Shown: positions 36,864-47,843, counted from the first letter of the stretch. The stretch is DNA of 64,000 bases from an uncultured Holophagaceae bacterium (GCA_903840385.1 CAIMFT010000181.1:1-64000), one strand, 5' to 3'. The notes: a model not told the origin generated them from the letters alone. Translations and numbers: made by a program.

Positions 36864-38201
36864 TCAGATGACCTTGCCCGGGTTGAAGATGTTGGCGGGG
36901 TCGAGGGCTTTCTTGATGGCGCGAAGGGTCTGGAGCTCGGCGGGGTCGGTGAGGGCCAGGAAGGCGTCCCGCTTGGCCAGGCCGATGCCGTGCTCGCCGC
37001 TGAGGGCACCCCCCAGCCTGAGGGCCAGGCGGAAGAGGGCCAGCAGCTGGGCCTCCAGGGCTTCGGGCTCCGTCGCTCCGGCGGCCAGCAGGTTCACGTG
37101 GAGGTTGCCGTCCCCCAGGTGGCCATAGGTGACGGCGGGGATGGCCAGGCGCTCCAGGCCGGCGAAGAACTCCGGCAGGCGGCTGCGGGGCACCACGAGG
37201 TCCTCGCTGACCTTCTCCGGGTGGCGCTCCTTGAGGAAGGCGCTGGTGAGGCGGCGCAGGGCCCAGATGTTCTCCCGCTGGCGGCCCTCGGAGGCCACCT
37301 CCAGGCCGTCGGCCAGGGGACCCAGGAGGTCCAGCAGGCCCGCCAGGAAGGGCTCGGCGCTGCAGCCCCGCTCGTCGAACTCCAGGATGGCCAGGGCCTC
37401 GCCGGGGAGGCGCCGGGCCGCTTCGGGGCCGTGGGCCCGCAGCTCTGCCAGCACCGCCGGGTCAAAGAACTCGAAGGCGCTGGGCAGGAAACCCGCCGCG
37501 CCCAGGCGCCCAGGCAATTCCAACAGGTCCTCCCAGCGGCGGGCTGGCAGCAGCAGGGTGGTGTGCTCCCGGGGCTGAGGGAGGAGGCGCAGCGAGGCCC
37601 CCACCAGGAAGCCGAAGATGCCCTCGCTGCCCACCAGCAGCTGCGCCAGGTTGGGGCCGGCGTTGGCCTTCACGCCGTCGATGCCGAAGCGGTGGATGCC
37701 GCCGTCATCCATGAGGGCGTCCACGGCCAGCACCCAGTGGCGCGTCATGCCGTACTTGCAGGCGTTAGGCCCACCCGCATTGGTGGCCAGGGTGCCCCCC
37801 AGAGCGCAGCTCTCCCAGGAGTTGGGATCCGGCGGATAGAACAGGCCAGCAGCCTCGGCGGCGGCCTTCACGTCCCGCAGGGGCGCACTGGCGGGGGCGC
37901 TGAGGCAGAGGTCCCGGGGCGAGACGGCGATGGTGCCGGGCCACTCGGAGAGGTCCACCACCACAGTACGAGCGGTGGGCACGCAGCCCCCGGCTTTGCC
38001 GGTGCCGGCGCCCCGGGGGACCAGGCCGAAGCCCTCGCCCTTGGCCCGCTTCACCAGCTCCCGCAGGGCCGCGGGGCCGTGGGGCTTGACCACCGCCAGG
38101 GGGGCCACGCCGCGCACATGGGACTCATCCCGGAGCCAGGGCTCCAGCGCAGCCGGGTCCCGAATGACCGTGGCCTCGGGGAGGCCCTTGAGGGGGTCCA
38201 T
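36864..38201 (-). CDS. FAD-binding oxidase, GlcD/D-lactate dehydrogenase type
   Basis: GFGLVPRGAGTGKAGGCVP, ALGGTLATNAGGPNACKYGMTRHWV, YGHLGDGNLHVNL, GGALSGEHGIGLAKR. Confidence 0.9.
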   Translation of the reverse strand: MDPLKGLPEATVIRDPAALEPWLRDESHVRGVAPLAVVKPHGPAALRELVKRAKGEGFGLVPRGAGTGKAGGCVPTARTVVVDLSEWPGTIAVSPRDLCLSAPASAPLRDVKAAAEAAGLFYPPDPNSWESCALGGTLATNAGGPNACKYGMTRHWVLAVDALMDDGGIHRFGIDGVKANAGPNLAQLLVGSEGIFGFLVGASLRLLPQPREHTTLLLPARRWEDLLELPGRLGAAGFLPSAFEFFDPAVLAELRAHGPEAARRLPGEALAILEFDERGCSAEPFLAGLLDLLGPLADGLEVASEGRQRENIWALRRLTSAFLKERHPEKVSEDLVVPRSRLPEFFAGLERLAIPAVTYGHLGDGNLHVNLLAAGATEPEALEAQLLALFRLALRLGGALSGEHGIGLAKRDAFLALTDPAELQTLRAIKKALDPANIFNPGKVI

Positions 38202-38248
38202 GGTTTCAGTGTGACGGAAGCGGCGCCTGGCCGGAATGTGAGCCCGGC

Positions 38249-38953
38249 TCAGCCGACCATGGTGCCGACAGCTTCGCCCCGCACGGCGGCCAGCAGGTTG
38301 CCCGGCTTGTTCATGTCGAAGACCAGGATGGGCATCTTGTTTTCCATGCACAGGGCGATGGCGGCGGCGTCCATGACCCGCAGGCCCTTCTCCAGAACCT
38401 CCTGGAAGCTGATGCGATCAAAGCGGGTGGCCGTGGGGTCCAGCTTGGGGTCGGCGGAGTAGATGCCGTCCACGTTGGTGGCCTTCATGACCACCTCGGC
38501 GCAGACCTCATTGGCGCGCAGGGCGGCGGCGGTGTCCGTGCTGAAGTAGGGGTTCCCGGTGCCGGCGCCGAAGATGACAACGCGGCCCTTCTCCAGGTGG
38601 CGGATGGCGCGGCGGCGGATGTAGGTCTCGGTGACCCGGGGCATCTCCAGGCCCGACAGGGTCCGGGTGAAGACGCCCTTGTGCTCCAGGGCGTCCTGGA
38701 GGGCCAGGGCATTGATCATGGTGGCCAGCATGCCCATGTGGTCGGCCGTGGTGCGGTCCATGCCCTTGGTGGCGCCCGCCACGCCGCGGAAGATGTTCCC
38801 GCCGCCGATGACGAGGCTGACCTCCACGCCGGACTCCCGGATGGCCTTCACCTGGTCAGCGATCATGGAGACCACGGCGGGATCGATGCCGTTCTTCTGG
38901 TCGCCCATGAGGGCCTCGCCCGAGAGCTTGAGGAGGATGCGCTTGTATTTCAT
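38249..38953 (-). CDS. pyrH: UMP kinase
   Basis: [66 protein letters not shown]. Confidence 0.95.
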   Translation of the reverse strand: MKYKRILLKLSGEALMGDQKNGIDPAVVSMIADQVKAIRESGVEVSLVIGGGNIFRGVAGATKGMDRTTADHMGMLATMINALALQDALEHKGVFTRTLSGLEMPRVTETYIRRRAIRHLEKGRVVIFGAGTGNPYFSTDTAAALRANEVCAEVVMKATNVDGIYSADPKLDPTATRFDRISFQEVLEKGLRVMDAAAIALCMENKMPILVFDMNKPGNLLAAVRGEAVGTMVG

Positions 38954-38994
38954 GGGGACTCCCGGCTTTTGATCCAGAGGATGTCGTTCCAGAC

Positions 38995-39031
38995 TACAAA
39001 AAGGGCGGCCGAAACGGCCGCCCTTTTTGTA
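38995..39031. terminator. Bidirectional-type hairpin terminator after tsf
   Basis: tacaaaaagggcggccg-aaa-cggccgccctttttgta perfect palindrome with A/T tracts. Confidence 0.9.
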
Positions 39032-39043
39032 GCAATGAGAAAG

Positions 39044-39694
39044 CTACTTGGCGGCGGCAACTTCCGCGGCGAAGTTCTCGCTGCGCTTCTCCAGGCCCTC
39101 GCCCATGATGTACTTCGTGAAGCGGCGGATGCTGAGCTTCTCGCCGATCTCCGCAGTCTTCGTGGACAGGTACTGCTGGACCGTGACATCGGGGTTCATG
39201 ATGAACGGCTGCTCGAGGAGGCAGACCTCCTTGAAGATGCTGTTCATCTTGCCCTCGACGATGCGCTCGACGATGTTGGCCGGCTTGCCGGTGGCCAGGG
39301 CCTGTTCGGTGGCAATGCGCTTCTCGGTCTCCAGGAAGTCCGGGGTGATCTCTTCCTTGGTGACGAAGCGGGGCGCGGGATCGGCGGCCGCGATGTGCAT
39401 CGCGATCTCCCTGACCATGCGCTGGAAGCCCTCGGTGCGGGCCACGAAGTCGGTCTCCGAGTTCACCTCGACCAGCACGCCAACGCGGCCGCCGGGGTGG
39501 ATGTAGGCCTCAACGATGCCTTCGGCAGCGATGCGGTCGGCCTTCTTGGCGGAGGCCGCCAGGCCCTTCTTGCGGAGCCACTCGTTGGCCTGCTCCATGT
39601 CCCCATTGTTCTCTTCCAGGGCCTTCTTGCAGTCCATCATGCCGAGGCCGGTCTTGTCCCTCAGTGCCTTCACGTCCTGTGCGGTGTAAGCCAT
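39044..39694 (-). CDS. tsf: Elongation factor Ts
   Basis: [37 protein letters not shown]. Confidence 0.95.
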   Translation of the reverse strand: MAYTAQDVKALRDKTGLGMMDCKKALEENNGDMEQANEWLRKKGLAASAKKADRIAAEGIVEAYIHPGGRVGVLVEVNSETDFVARTEGFQRMVREIAMHIAAADPAPRFVTKEEITPDFLETEKRIATEQALATGKPANIVERIVEGKMNSIFKEVCLLEQPFIMNPDVTVQQYLSTKTAEIGEKLSIRRFTKYIMGEGLEKRSENFAAEVAAAK

Positions 39695-39702
39695 GTCGTC
39701 TC

Positions 39703-40455
39703 CTAGCCTTCCACTTCCATTTTTTCGGCCATCATCTGCTTCATGTCGTCGGTCTCGCCCTTGTCCTGGAAGGCGTGGCGGCCCTCGAGGATGGAGTCGG
39801 CCACACGCTCGCTGAAGAGCAGGATGGAGCGGATCGCATCATCGTTGGCGGGGATCACGTAGTCCACCATGTCGGGGTCGCAGTTGGTGTCGACAATGCC
39901 CACCACCTTGATGCCCAGCTTCTTGGCCTCGGTGACGGCGATGTCCTCGCGGTGCGGATCGATGACGAAGATGACGTCAGGCAGGGAGCGCATGTCGCGG
40001 ATGCCGAGGAAGGAGGCCTCCAGCTTCAGGCGGGTGCGGTTCAGGGTGAGCAGCTCCTTCTTGGAGAGCAGGGCCGTGCGGGCGGGGTCCGCCAGCGTGG
40101 CTTCGACTTCCCGGAACTTCTCGAGGCTCTTCTTGATGGTGGAGAAGTTGGTCAGCATGCCGCCGAGCCAGCGGTTGTTCACGTAGTAGGCGCCGCAGCG
40201 GGCGGCCTGCTCGGCGATGAGCTCCTGGGCCTGGGGCTTGGTGGCCACGAAGAGGAAGTTCTTCCCCTCGCCGGCGCACTTGGTCAGGTAGTTGGCGGCC
40301 GTGTTCCAGAGGCGCAGGGTCTTCTGGAGGTCGATGATGTAGATGCTGTTGCGCGCCCCGAAGATGTACTGCTTCATCTTGGGGTTCCAACGCTTGGTCT
40401 GGTGTCCGAAGTGGGCACCGGCCTCGAGAAGTTCCTTCATCTGGATGGCAGCCAT
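39703..40455 (-). CDS. rpsB: 30S ribosomal protein S2
   Basis: MKELLEAGAHFGHQTKRWNPKMKQYIFGARNSIYIIDLQKT. Confidence 0.96.
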   Translation of the reverse strand: MAAIQMKELLEAGAHFGHQTKRWNPKMKQYIFGARNSIYIIDLQKTLRLWNTAANYLTKCAGEGKNFLFVATKPQAQELIAEQAARCGAYYVNNRWLGGMLTNFSTIKKSLEKFREVEATLADPARTALLSKKELLTLNRTRLKLEASFLGIRDMRSLPDVIFVIDPHREDIAVTEAKKLGIKVVGIVDTNCDPDMVDYVIPANDDAIRSILLFSERVADSILEGRHAFQDKGETDDMKQMMAEKMEVEG

Positions 40456-40569
40456 GCTGGCCTCCCTGTTCAAGCGGCGAAGGTGCCGCGGGTGGGATGA
40501 AAGGCGTCGGGTTGATCCCCTCCGCCCGAATCGCCCGACGCTGAGAGACCAGCGCGGACCGGGAAAACA

Positions 40570-40595
40570 GAAGGGGGATCCGAGGATCCCCCTTC
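40570..40595 (-). terminator. Hairpin terminator after rpsI
   Basis: gaagggggatcc-ga-ggatcccccttc 12-bp perfect stem, T-rich on minus strand. Confidence 0.8.
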
Positions 40596-40606
40596 CAGAG
40601 AAATGA

Positions 40607-40999
40607 CTAGCGCTTGCTGAACTGGAAGCGGCGACGAGCGCCCTTGCGACCGGGCTTCTTGCGCTCCTTCATGCGGGGATCGCGGGTCAGGAGACCGGCG
40701 CCGCGCAGGAGGGACTTGAGCTGGTCGTTGTAGCCCAGCAGCGCACGGCTGATGCCCATGCGGATGGCCGAGGCCTGGCCGGCAGGTCCGCCGCCGGTCA
40801 CGGTGATGATCATGTCGAACTTGCCGTCGAGCTCGGCCAGCACCAGGGGCTGGTGGACCATCATGCGCAGCACGGCATTGGGGAAGTAGTGCTCAAGGGT
40901 GCGACCGTTGACCGTGATCTTGCCACTGCCAGGGCGGAGGAAAGCGCGGGCTGCCGCGCTCTTGCGCCGGCCGGTTCCGTAGTTCTGAGTGATAGCCAT
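40607..40999 (-). CDS. rpsI: 30S ribosomal protein S9
   Basis: [27 protein letters not shown]...[25 protein letters not shown]. Confidence 0.96.
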   Translation of the reverse strand: MAITQNYGTGRRKSAAARAFLRPGSGKITVNGRTLEHYFPNAVLRMMVHQPLVLAELDGKFDMIITVTGGGPAGQASAIRMGISRALLGYNDQLKSLLRGAGLLTRDPRMKERKKPGRKGARRRFQFSKR

Positions 41000-41012
41000 G
41001 GACGCCTCGCCT

Positions 41013-41447
41013 CTACTTCTTGATGGTCAGGATCTGGGGCTGCTGGGCGGCGTGCTCATGAACCGAGCCCGCGTAGACCTTCAGCTTGCGGTACATCGCC
41101 CGGCCCAGGGGGCCCTTGGGGAGCATGCCCTTGACGGCGCTCTCGATGATCCGCTCGGGGAAGGTGGCCCTCATCACTTCGGCGCGGACCTCCTTCATGG
41201 AGCCGGGCTGGGTGGTGGTGCGGCGGTACATCTTCTGCACCCCCTTCTTCCCGGTGAGGACGGCCTTCTCGGCATTGATGACGATCACGTGGTCGCCGGT
41301 GTCGAGGAAGGGGGTCCAGGTCGGCTTGTTCTTGCCAGACAGGACATCTGCAACCGTCGTGCTCAGGCGGCCCACGGTGACACCCTCGGCGTCGACCACG
41401 AACCACTGGCGCTTGAGTTCATTGGCTTTAGGGAAGTACGTGCTCAT
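41013..41447 (-). CDS. rplM: 50S ribosomal protein L13
   Basis: [47 protein letters not shown]. Confidence 0.95.
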   Translation of the reverse strand: MSTYFPKANELKRQWFVVDAEGVTVGRLSTTVADVLSGKNKPTWTPFLDTGDHVIVINAEKAVLTGKKGVQKMYRRTTTQPGSMKEVRAEVMRATFPERIIESAVKGMLPKGPLGRAMYRKLKVYAGSVHEHAAQQPQILTIKK

Positions 41448-41568
41448 GGCCTGCTCCGGAATCATCATCGGGCTGCGAAGACACCACCCCAGAGGTGGCG
41501 AGTCCACAGAAGGAAAAGCTTATCGCTGGAGGCCCGGGGGGTCAAGCCGTGATTTCCCGGGTAGGGGC

Positions 41569-42648
41569 TCAGCCTGCGGGTGTGGCCAGCTGCAGCAGCT
41601 CTTTGGCGATGCGGGAGGCCGCCATGCCATCCACCAGGTCCATGCCGTCCTTGACTTGCTCCTGGCGGTTGTCCTGGCCTTCGGGACCCAGCCACTGGGC
41701 CAGGGCTCCCCGCACGATGGCGGCGTCGGCGCCGGGGCCAAGGCCAAGGTCGAAGCAGCCGTTCGCCAGGGCCAGATCGGACAAGATGCCGTGCTGGCGG
41801 TCGTTCTGACCCCAGACAGCACAGGGCACGCCGAGGCAGAGGGCCTCCGCCAGGGTGACCCCGGCTGAGCACCAGAGGGCATCGAAGGCGGGCAGGCGAC
41901 TCGTGAGGCCTGGCAACCCCCGCAGGACCGTGCAGCCCAGGAAGGGGTCTCCCTGAATGCCGTTGGGGGCCAGCAGGGTGCAGGTCCCCCGCCAGAGGTC
42001 TTCGCTGGCCAGCCGGGCCAGGATGTCGAAGGCCTTCTGGGCCAGGTTGGGGCCATCGCTGCCGCCGAAGGTGACCAGCAGCTTGTGCACCGCCAGAGGC
42101 TGCAGGGGCATCCGCTTGGGGCGCAGCTCCAGGGCGGTCTTGTCCACCACGATGAAGTGGGAGCCCCGCAGCACCCGGCAGGCCCCGGAGCGGGTCTCGA
42201 AGGGGCGCACCTTGCGGCCGTCCACCACCTTCACGGGGTGGTCGGCCCAGCGCACACCCTCCAGGAAGGGCTGGAAGAGGAGGTCGGCACCTTCGTGGGC
42301 ATCCGTGTCGTCCTCCATGATGGCTATCGGCAGGGGGCGCAGGGCCTGGAGGAAGGCTGGTGTGGTATCCCACTGATCCACCAGCACGACAGCCGCGCGA
42401 GCCTGCAAGCTGTCCGGCAGAGGCGCCTGGAGGTCCTCGCCCAGGTAGACGGCCTCGCAGGGCAGGGGCTGGTCCAGAAAGGGATGGGTGCCGCCGCCCA
42501 CCCGGCGGGCGCGGTCATCCCCGGAGACGGCGAGGCAGGCGAGGCCGCCCAGGGCCCGCCAGGCCTCCTGGAGGGCGAGGGCCCGGGCCACATGGCCCAG
42601 TCCAAGACGCAGGTCAGCGTGGACGCGAAGGATCAGAAGGGGGGACAT
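41569..42648 (-). CDS. PseG/SpsG-like glycosyltransferase/nucleotide-sugar hydrolase family protein
   Basis: LILRVHADLRLGLGHVARALALQEAW; LLVTFGGSDGPNLAQKAFDIL; SAGVTLAEALCLGVPCAVW. Confidence 0.75.
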   Translation of the reverse strand: MSPLLILRVHADLRLGLGHVARALALQEAWRALGGLACLAVSGDDRARRVGGGTHPFLDQPLPCEAVYLGEDLQAPLPDSLQARAAVVLVDQWDTTPAFLQALRPLPIAIMEDDTDAHEGADLLFQPFLEGVRWADHPVKVVDGRKVRPFETRSGACRVLRGSHFIVVDKTALELRPKRMPLQPLAVHKLLVTFGGSDGPNLAQKAFDILARLASEDLWRGTCTLLAPNGIQGDPFLGCTVLRGLPGLTSRLPAFDALWCSAGVTLAEALCLGVPCAVWGQNDRQHGILSDLALANGCFDLGLGPGADAAIVRGALAQWLGPEGQDNRQEQVKDGMDLVDGMAASRIAKELLQLATPAG

Positions 42649-42745
42649 GGTGCAGAAAGTCTACCCTTCCCGGCACGCCGTGGGGAGGGGGAACCCAGCC
42701 CACCCGGAGGTTGTCTGGTAAAAACCAATTTTTTTACGGCGTCCG

Positions 42746-43327
42746 TCAAGGGTAGGGGTGCCCCTCGGCGAAGCCCGGCTGGGGGTGCTCGATGACCGGG
42801 GCTGCCGCAGGGGCCCAGCCGTCCTGGAAGTAGGCCTCCTTGTAGCGGACGTAGCGGGCCCAGACGCTGCTGGTCAGCGCCCGCTGTGCCTCCGCCAGGG
42901 GGCCCTTCACCACCGCCGGCCAGCCCGCCACCAGGCTGTGGGGCGGGGCCTTGAAGTTCTCGCGCACCAGGCTGCCGGCGGCCACCAGGCAGCCCTCCCC
43001 GATCTCGGCGCCGTCCATGATGGTGGTGCTCATGCCGATGAGGGCGCCTCGGCGGATGGTGCAGCCGTGCAGCATGACGTTGTGCGCAATGCTGACCTCC
43101 TCCTCGATGAGCAGGGGCCACTTCTGGTTGGTGACGTGCAGGCAGCAGCCGTCCTGGATGTTGGTGCGGGCGCCGATGGCGATCCAGTTCACATCGCCCC
43201 GGATGGCACAGTTGAACCAGATGCTGGCGTCATCGCCGACGGTCACATCACCCAGGACCAGGGCACTGTCCGGGAGGAACACCCGGCTGCCGATCCTGGG
43301 GACCATGCCTTGGAAGGGACGGATCAT
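42746..43327 (-). CDS. Gamma-class carbonic anhydrase family hexapeptide protein
   Basis: VFLPDSALVLGDVTVGDDASIWFNCAIRGDVNWIAIGARTNIQDGCCLHVT...SIAHNVMLHGCTI. Confidence 0.9.
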   Translation of the reverse strand: MIRPFQGMVPRIGSRVFLPDSALVLGDVTVGDDASIWFNCAIRGDVNWIAIGARTNIQDGCCLHVTNQKWPLLIEEEVSIAHNVMLHGCTIRRGALIGMSTTIMDGAEIGEGCLVAAGSLVRENFKAPPHSLVAGWPAVVKGPLAEAQRALTSSVWARYVRYKEAYFQDGWAPAAAPVIEHPQPGFAEGHPYP

Positions 43328-43371
43328 GGCAAGCCTCCAGGGGCCGAGTCTACCTCAGCCGAGGGTGGGCT

Positions 43372-44634
43372 TCAGTCCCACTTGCGCAGGTCCTCAATGA
43401 CCTTGCCGTCGTCCGGAAGGGTCCCCGCAGCGACCCACTCCACCTCGGCGCCGATGGTGAGGATCTCCCGGAGGCGCTCCTCGATGCGGGCCTTGAGGCC
43501 GGCGTCCGGGGCGGTAGCCTCGGTGCGGACCGTGAGCACATCCCGGTTGTCGGCGCGGGTGGCCACGGCGCGGAAGCGGGTCACCTCCGGGAAGGCCCGC
43601 ATGGCCCCCTGGAGCGTGCCCGGGTGGAGGAACATGCCCTTCACCTTCACCAGCTGATCGCAGCGCCCCAGCCAGCCTCGCAGCTTGGGGGAGCGGCGAC
43701 CGCAGGCACAGTCGCCGTGGTCCACCGCCGAGAGGTCGCCCGTACCGAAGCGGATGAGGGGGTAGGCCCGGTTGAAGAGGGTGACGACCACCTCGCCCAC
43801 CTGGCCGGGGCCCAGGGGCTGGCCGGTCTCGGGATCGGCGATCTCCACGATGGCCCGGCTGGCCAGGTGCATGCCGCCCTTGGCGTGGCATTCGTAGGCC
43901 AGGCAGCCGCAGTCAGCGGTGCCGAAGCCCTGGCGGACCGTGGCTCCGAAGAGTGTCTCCACCGAGCTCCGCAGTGTGTCGGGGAGGGGCTCGGCAGTGG
44001 TGAAGGCCACCTTCAGGCCGAAGTCCCTGGCGGGGTCCAGGCCCTGCTCCTTGGCCCGCTCACCGATCTGGAGGAGGAAGGAGGCCATGCCCACAAACCC
44101 GGCGACGCCGAGGTTGCGGAGGATCTCGATCTGCACCTCGCGGTCCCCGACTCCCGTGGGCACCAGCGGGCAGCCCAGGGTGCCGAGGGCGTCGTCGAAC
44201 ATCATCCCGGCCGGAGTCATCTGGTAGCCGAAGGTGTTGATGCACATGTCGCCGCGCCGGAAGCCCGCGGCGAAGAGGGCCTCCTCCCAGCCCCAGCCCT
44301 CGTCCAGGCCCTGGGGATCGTAGATGGGACCGGGCGAGCGGAAGACCCGGCGGACCTGGTCCAGAGGCACAGCGAGGAGGCCCCCGAAGGGCGGGTTCTC
44401 CCGCTGCATGTCCACCAGCTTGGCCTTGGGAGTCACCGGCAGCTTGGCCAGATCCTCCAGGCTGCGGATGTCGCCCGGCGCCACGCCAGAGGCCTTGAGG
44501 AGGGCCCCGATGGCGGGGGCATTGGCGGCGGCGTGGGCGATGACGCCCTGGAGCCGTCGGGCCTGCTCGTCTCGCTGCTCATCCCAGCTGCGCTGCTCCA
44601 GGTCCTGGTGCAGGAATCCTGTGGTCCGGTCCAT
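43372..44634 (-). CDS. Phenylacetate-CoA ligase family protein
   Basis: LPVTPKAKL, QGFGTADCGCLAYECHAKGGMHL, FGTGDLSAVDHGDCACGRRSPKLRGWLGRCDQLVKVKGMFLHPG. Confidence 0.88.
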   Translation of the reverse strand: MDRTTGFLHQDLEQRSWDEQRDEQARRLQGVIAHAAANAPAIGALLKASGVAPGDIRSLEDLAKLPVTPKAKLVDMQRENPPFGGLLAVPLDQVRRVFRSPGPIYDPQGLDEGWGWEEALFAAGFRRGDMCINTFGYQMTPAGMMFDDALGTLGCPLVPTGVGDREVQIEILRNLGVAGFVGMASFLLQIGERAKEQGLDPARDFGLKVAFTTAEPLPDTLRSSVETLFGATVRQGFGTADCGCLAYECHAKGGMHLASRAIVEIADPETGQPLGPGQVGEVVVTLFNRAYPLIRFGTGDLSAVDHGDCACGRRSPKLRGWLGRCDQLVKVKGMFLHPGTLQGAMRAFPEVTRFRAVATRADNRDVLTVRTEATAPDAGLKARIEERLREILTIGAEVEWVAAGTLPDDGKVIEDLRKWD

Positions 44635-44654
44635 GGGGTGCCTCTCTCGGGAAA

Positions 44655-45449
44655 CTAGGACAGCCAGCGCTTGCGCCGCTTGTAGTGCTTGGCGTTCTTG
44701 AAGGAGCGCTTGCTGCCACTCTCGCCGATGCCCAGGTAGAACTCCTTGACGTCCTGGTTCTCCCGCAGCTTCTCGCAGGGGCCGTCCAGCACGACCTTGC
44801 CCATCTCCATGATGTAGCCGTAGCTCGCCACCTGCAGGGCCAGAGAAGCGTTCTGCTCCACCAGGAGGATGGTGGTCTTCTCTTCTTCATTGATCTTGGC
44901 GATGATGCGGAAGATCTCCTGCACCAGCAGCGGCGCCAGGCCCAGGCTGGGCTCGTCCAGGAGCAGCAGCTTGGGGCGGGCCATGAGGGCGCGGCCGATG
45001 GCCAGCATCTGCTGCTCACCGCCGGAGAGGTAGCCGGACAGCTGATTCCGGCGCTCCTTGAGGATGGGGAAATAGTCGAACACAAGGTCGATGTCGCGCT
45101 TCACGCCGGCCCGGTCGTTGCGGGTGTAGGCGCCGCAGCGGAGGTTCTCCACGATGTCCAGGTCCTCGAAGACCCGGCGCCCTTCCATGACCTGGAAGAT
45201 GCCCTTGCGGACGATCTTCTCCGGGTCCATGCCGTTGATCTTTTCCCCCATGAACTCGATGGTGCCCTTGGTCACCTCGCCCTCCTCGCTCTTGAGGAGC
45301 CCGGAGATGGCCTTGAGGGTGGTGGACTTCCCGGCCCCATTGGCGCCGAGGAGGGTGGTGATCTTCCCTTCCTCGCAGCGGAGGGACAGCCCCTTGAGGA
45401 CCAGGATCACGTCGTTGTAGACGACCTCGATGTTGTTGACGGTCAGCAT
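44655..45449 (-). CDS. livF: ABC transporter ATP-binding protein, LivF family
   Basis: Walker A LGANGAGKSTTLKAISG; signature LSGGEQQMLAIGRALMARPKLLLLDEPSLGLAP. Confidence 0.9.
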   Translation of the reverse strand: MLTVNNIEVVYNDVILVLKGLSLRCEEGKITTLLGANGAGKSTTLKAISGLLKSEEGEVTKGTIEFMGEKINGMDPEKIVRKGIFQVMEGRRVFEDLDIVENLRCGAYTRNDRAGVKRDIDLVFDYFPILKERRNQLSGYLSGGEQQMLAIGRALMARPKLLLLDEPSLGLAPLLVQEIFRIIAKINEEEKTTILLVEQNASLALQVASYGYIMEMGKVVLDGPCEKLRENQDVKEFYLGIGESGSKRSFKNAKHYKRRKRWLS

Positions 45450-45553
45450 GGGTTGGGCTCTTGGCTCCCTGGTGGTGCGGAGGAGGTCGGACCGGCAGGC
45501 CCGGGAGAAGGGCGGGGGAGGACGATGCCCTCCCCCGTCTTCAGTTCAAAGGA

Positions 45554-46720
45554 CTACAGACCGAGCCACTCCTGCTTGCGCGGAAGCTCGATGGTGGCCT
45601 TCTTGACCATCTTCCCGCCCACGAACTGGGCCAGGATGACGGACATGAAGGGCCGGTGGTCGGTGCTGCTGTAGGTGATGGGGGCGGTGAGGCCCTGGGT
45701 GTCGAAGTTCTTGAGCTGCTCGGCGTACTTGCGGATGCCAGGGCCGGTCAGCTCTTTGTTCTTGTCGGCGATCTTGAGGACTTCGCACATGGTCATCATG
45801 GAGACCCAGCCGCGGATCCAGTGGCTCACCTGGGGCTGTCCGCCGGTGACCTTCTCGATGGTCTTCATGCCGGGCACCTTGTCGCCGTAGAGCGCGGCCC
45901 CGATGACGACCATGTAGCCTTCCTCGGCGCCGGCGGCGAGCTTGGGCATGCCCTCGTCCGCACTCCAGATGTTGCCGAAGAACTTGGTGGTGAGGCCGAG
46001 CTTCTTGGCGTCCTTGAGGATGACGGAGGTGGACACCTTGGTGCCGCCGATCCAGGCGAAGTCCGGGGCCTTCTTCTTGATGTTGAGGAGCTGGGTGGTG
46101 GCCTCGAGGGCCTTCAGGTCCACGTTCTCTTCACCGACGATCTCGAAGCCGAGCTCGGTGGCGTAGGCCTTGCCGCCGGGGATGGGGGCCTTGCCGTAGC
46201 CGACGTCGGGATAGATGAAGGCGACCTTCGGCTTGCGCTTCTCCTTCCAGTTGTCCTTGATGTACTTCAGGCCGGCCCGCAGGGCGGTGGAGTAGTCAGG
46301 GGCGCAGAAGAAGTTGTAGGGGGACTTGGTGGGGTCCGTCAGGTGGGCCGAGTAGGAGGCCGACCAGTAGGGGATCTGGTCCTTGGCGACCTGCTCTTTG
46401 AGGGCCTCGGTGTCGCCGCTGCCCCAGCCCTGGATGGCCACGACCTTGTCCTGGTCCTTGAACTTCTTGTACAGGGCCAGGGCCTCGGGGATCTTGTAGG
46501 CGTAGTCCTGCTGGAGGAGCTTGATCTTCTTGCCGTTGATGCCACCGGCCGAGTTGATGTAGTCGGTGTAGGCCTTGATGCCGTCGGCGTAGGGCTTGCC
46601 GACATCGCCGGTGCCGCCCGTGATGTCGGCGAGATTCCCGATGACGATGTCCTGGGCGGAGAGGGGTCCCGCCAGGAGGGCCATGGCTGCGAGAGCGATG
46701 GACGCGGTGAAACGTTTCAT
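45554..46720 (-). CDS. ABC transporter substrate-binding protein (branched-chain amino acid/amide type)
   Basis: Signal peptide; VIGNLADITGGTGDVGKPYADGIKAYTDYINSAGGINGKKIKLLQQDYAY. Confidence 0.9.
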   Translation of the reverse strand: MKRFTASIALAAMALLAGPLSAQDIVIGNLADITGGTGDVGKPYADGIKAYTDYINSAGGINGKKIKLLQQDYAYKIPEALALYKKFKDQDKVVAIQGWGSGDTEALKEQVAKDQIPYWSASYSAHLTDPTKSPYNFFCAPDYSTALRAGLKYIKDNWKEKRKPKVAFIYPDVGYGKAPIPGGKAYATELGFEIVGEENVDLKALEATTQLLNIKKKAPDFAWIGGTKVSTSVILKDAKKLGLTTKFFGNIWSADEGMPKLAAGAEEGYMVVIGAALYGDKVPGMKTIEKVTGGQPQVSHWIRGWVSMMTMCEVLKIADKNKELTGPGIRKYAEQLKNFDTQGLTAPITYSSTDHRPFMSVILAQFVGGKMVKKATIELPRKQEWLGL

Positions 46721-46790
46721 TTCGATCTCCTTTCTGAGATGGAAGTGAGTGGTGCGGGATGGTGCAGGGGTAAAGCGGGAGCGGGCCGGG

Positions 46791-47843
46791 TCAATAGCTG
46801 AAGGGGTAGAGCTTCCAGTAGGCCTTGATCATTCGCCAGCGGTGGGCGAGGCCGTCCGGCTCGAAGATCAAAAAGAGGATGATGATGATGCCGAAGACAC
46901 CGTCCTTGAAGCTCATGATCAGGAAGCCGATCTTGGGGAAGATGCTGGCCAGGGCGCCCGTGCCCACCGTCAGGGCCTGGGGCAGGAGCGTCATGAAGAT
47001 GGCACCCAGGATGGAGCCGATGACGCTGCCCAGGCCGCCGATGATGATCATGGCGAGGTACTTGATGGACTCGTCAATCATGAAGTGCTCAGCGGAGATG
47101 TAGCCCGTGTACACCCCCCACAGGCTGCCGGCGATGCCCGCATAGAAGGCGCTCACGGAGAAGGAGATCAGGCGGTACTTGAAGAGGTTCACGCCCATGA
47201 TCTCGGCGGAGAGGTGATGGTCACGAACGGCGATGAAGGCGCGCCCATTGCGGGAGCGGAGCAGGTTCGTGGTGAAGGCCACGGCGCCGATGGCCATGGT
47301 GAGGGTCAGGTAGTACTTGGAGCGGTCACCGTCGAAGGCGAAGGAGCCGATCTCCGGGGGCGGGGAGGGGATGCCGTTGCTGCCGCCGGTGACGGCGTCG
47401 AGGTGCATGAAGACGTACTGGAGGATGAACTGTGCTGCCAGGGTGGCGATGGCCAGATAGAGGCCCTTGAGCCGGGCGCTGGGCAGGCCGAAGATCATGC
47501 CGATGGCGGCTGCCGTGAGGCCGGCGGCGGGCATGGCCACCCAGAAGGGCAGGTGGGCCACCCGCATGAAGTAGGAGCAGGAGAAGGCGCCGACCCCCAT
47601 GAAGGCGCCCTGCCCCAGGGAGATCTGGCCCGTGAAGCCAGTGACGATGTTGATGCCCAGGGCCCCGATCACGGCGATGGCGATGGTCGTCATCGTGCTG
47701 GTGACGTAGTTGGACGAGAAGAGGGGCGTCGTATACAGGAGCAGGACGAAGAGACCCACCGCCACCCGGACAAAGGGCGTCTGGAAGACCTTCATGTCAT
47801 CCCGGTAGGTTTCCTTGAAGTCGCCACAGTGGGAAACGCTCAT
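46791..47843 (-). CDS. livM: Branched-chain-type ABC transporter permease, LivM family
   Basis: LGINIVTGFTGQISLGQGAFMGVGAF; GLYLAIATLAAQFI. Confidence 0.9.
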   Translation of the reverse strand: MSVSHCGDFKETYRDDMKVFQTPFVRVAVGLFVLLLYTTPLFSSNYVTSTMTTIAIAVIGALGINIVTGFTGQISLGQGAFMGVGAFSCSYFMRVAHLPFWVAMPAAGLTAAAIGMIFGLPSARLKGLYLAIATLAAQFILQYVFMHLDAVTGGSNGIPSPPPEIGSFAFDGDRSKYYLTLTMAIGAVAFTTNLLRSRNGRAFIAVRDHHLSAEIMGVNLFKYRLISFSVSAFYAGIAGSLWGVYTGYISAEHFMIDESIKYLAMIIIGGLGSVIGSILGAIFMTLLPQALTVGTGALASIFPKIGFLIMSFKDGVFGIIIILFLIFEPDGLAHRWRMIKAYWKLYPFSY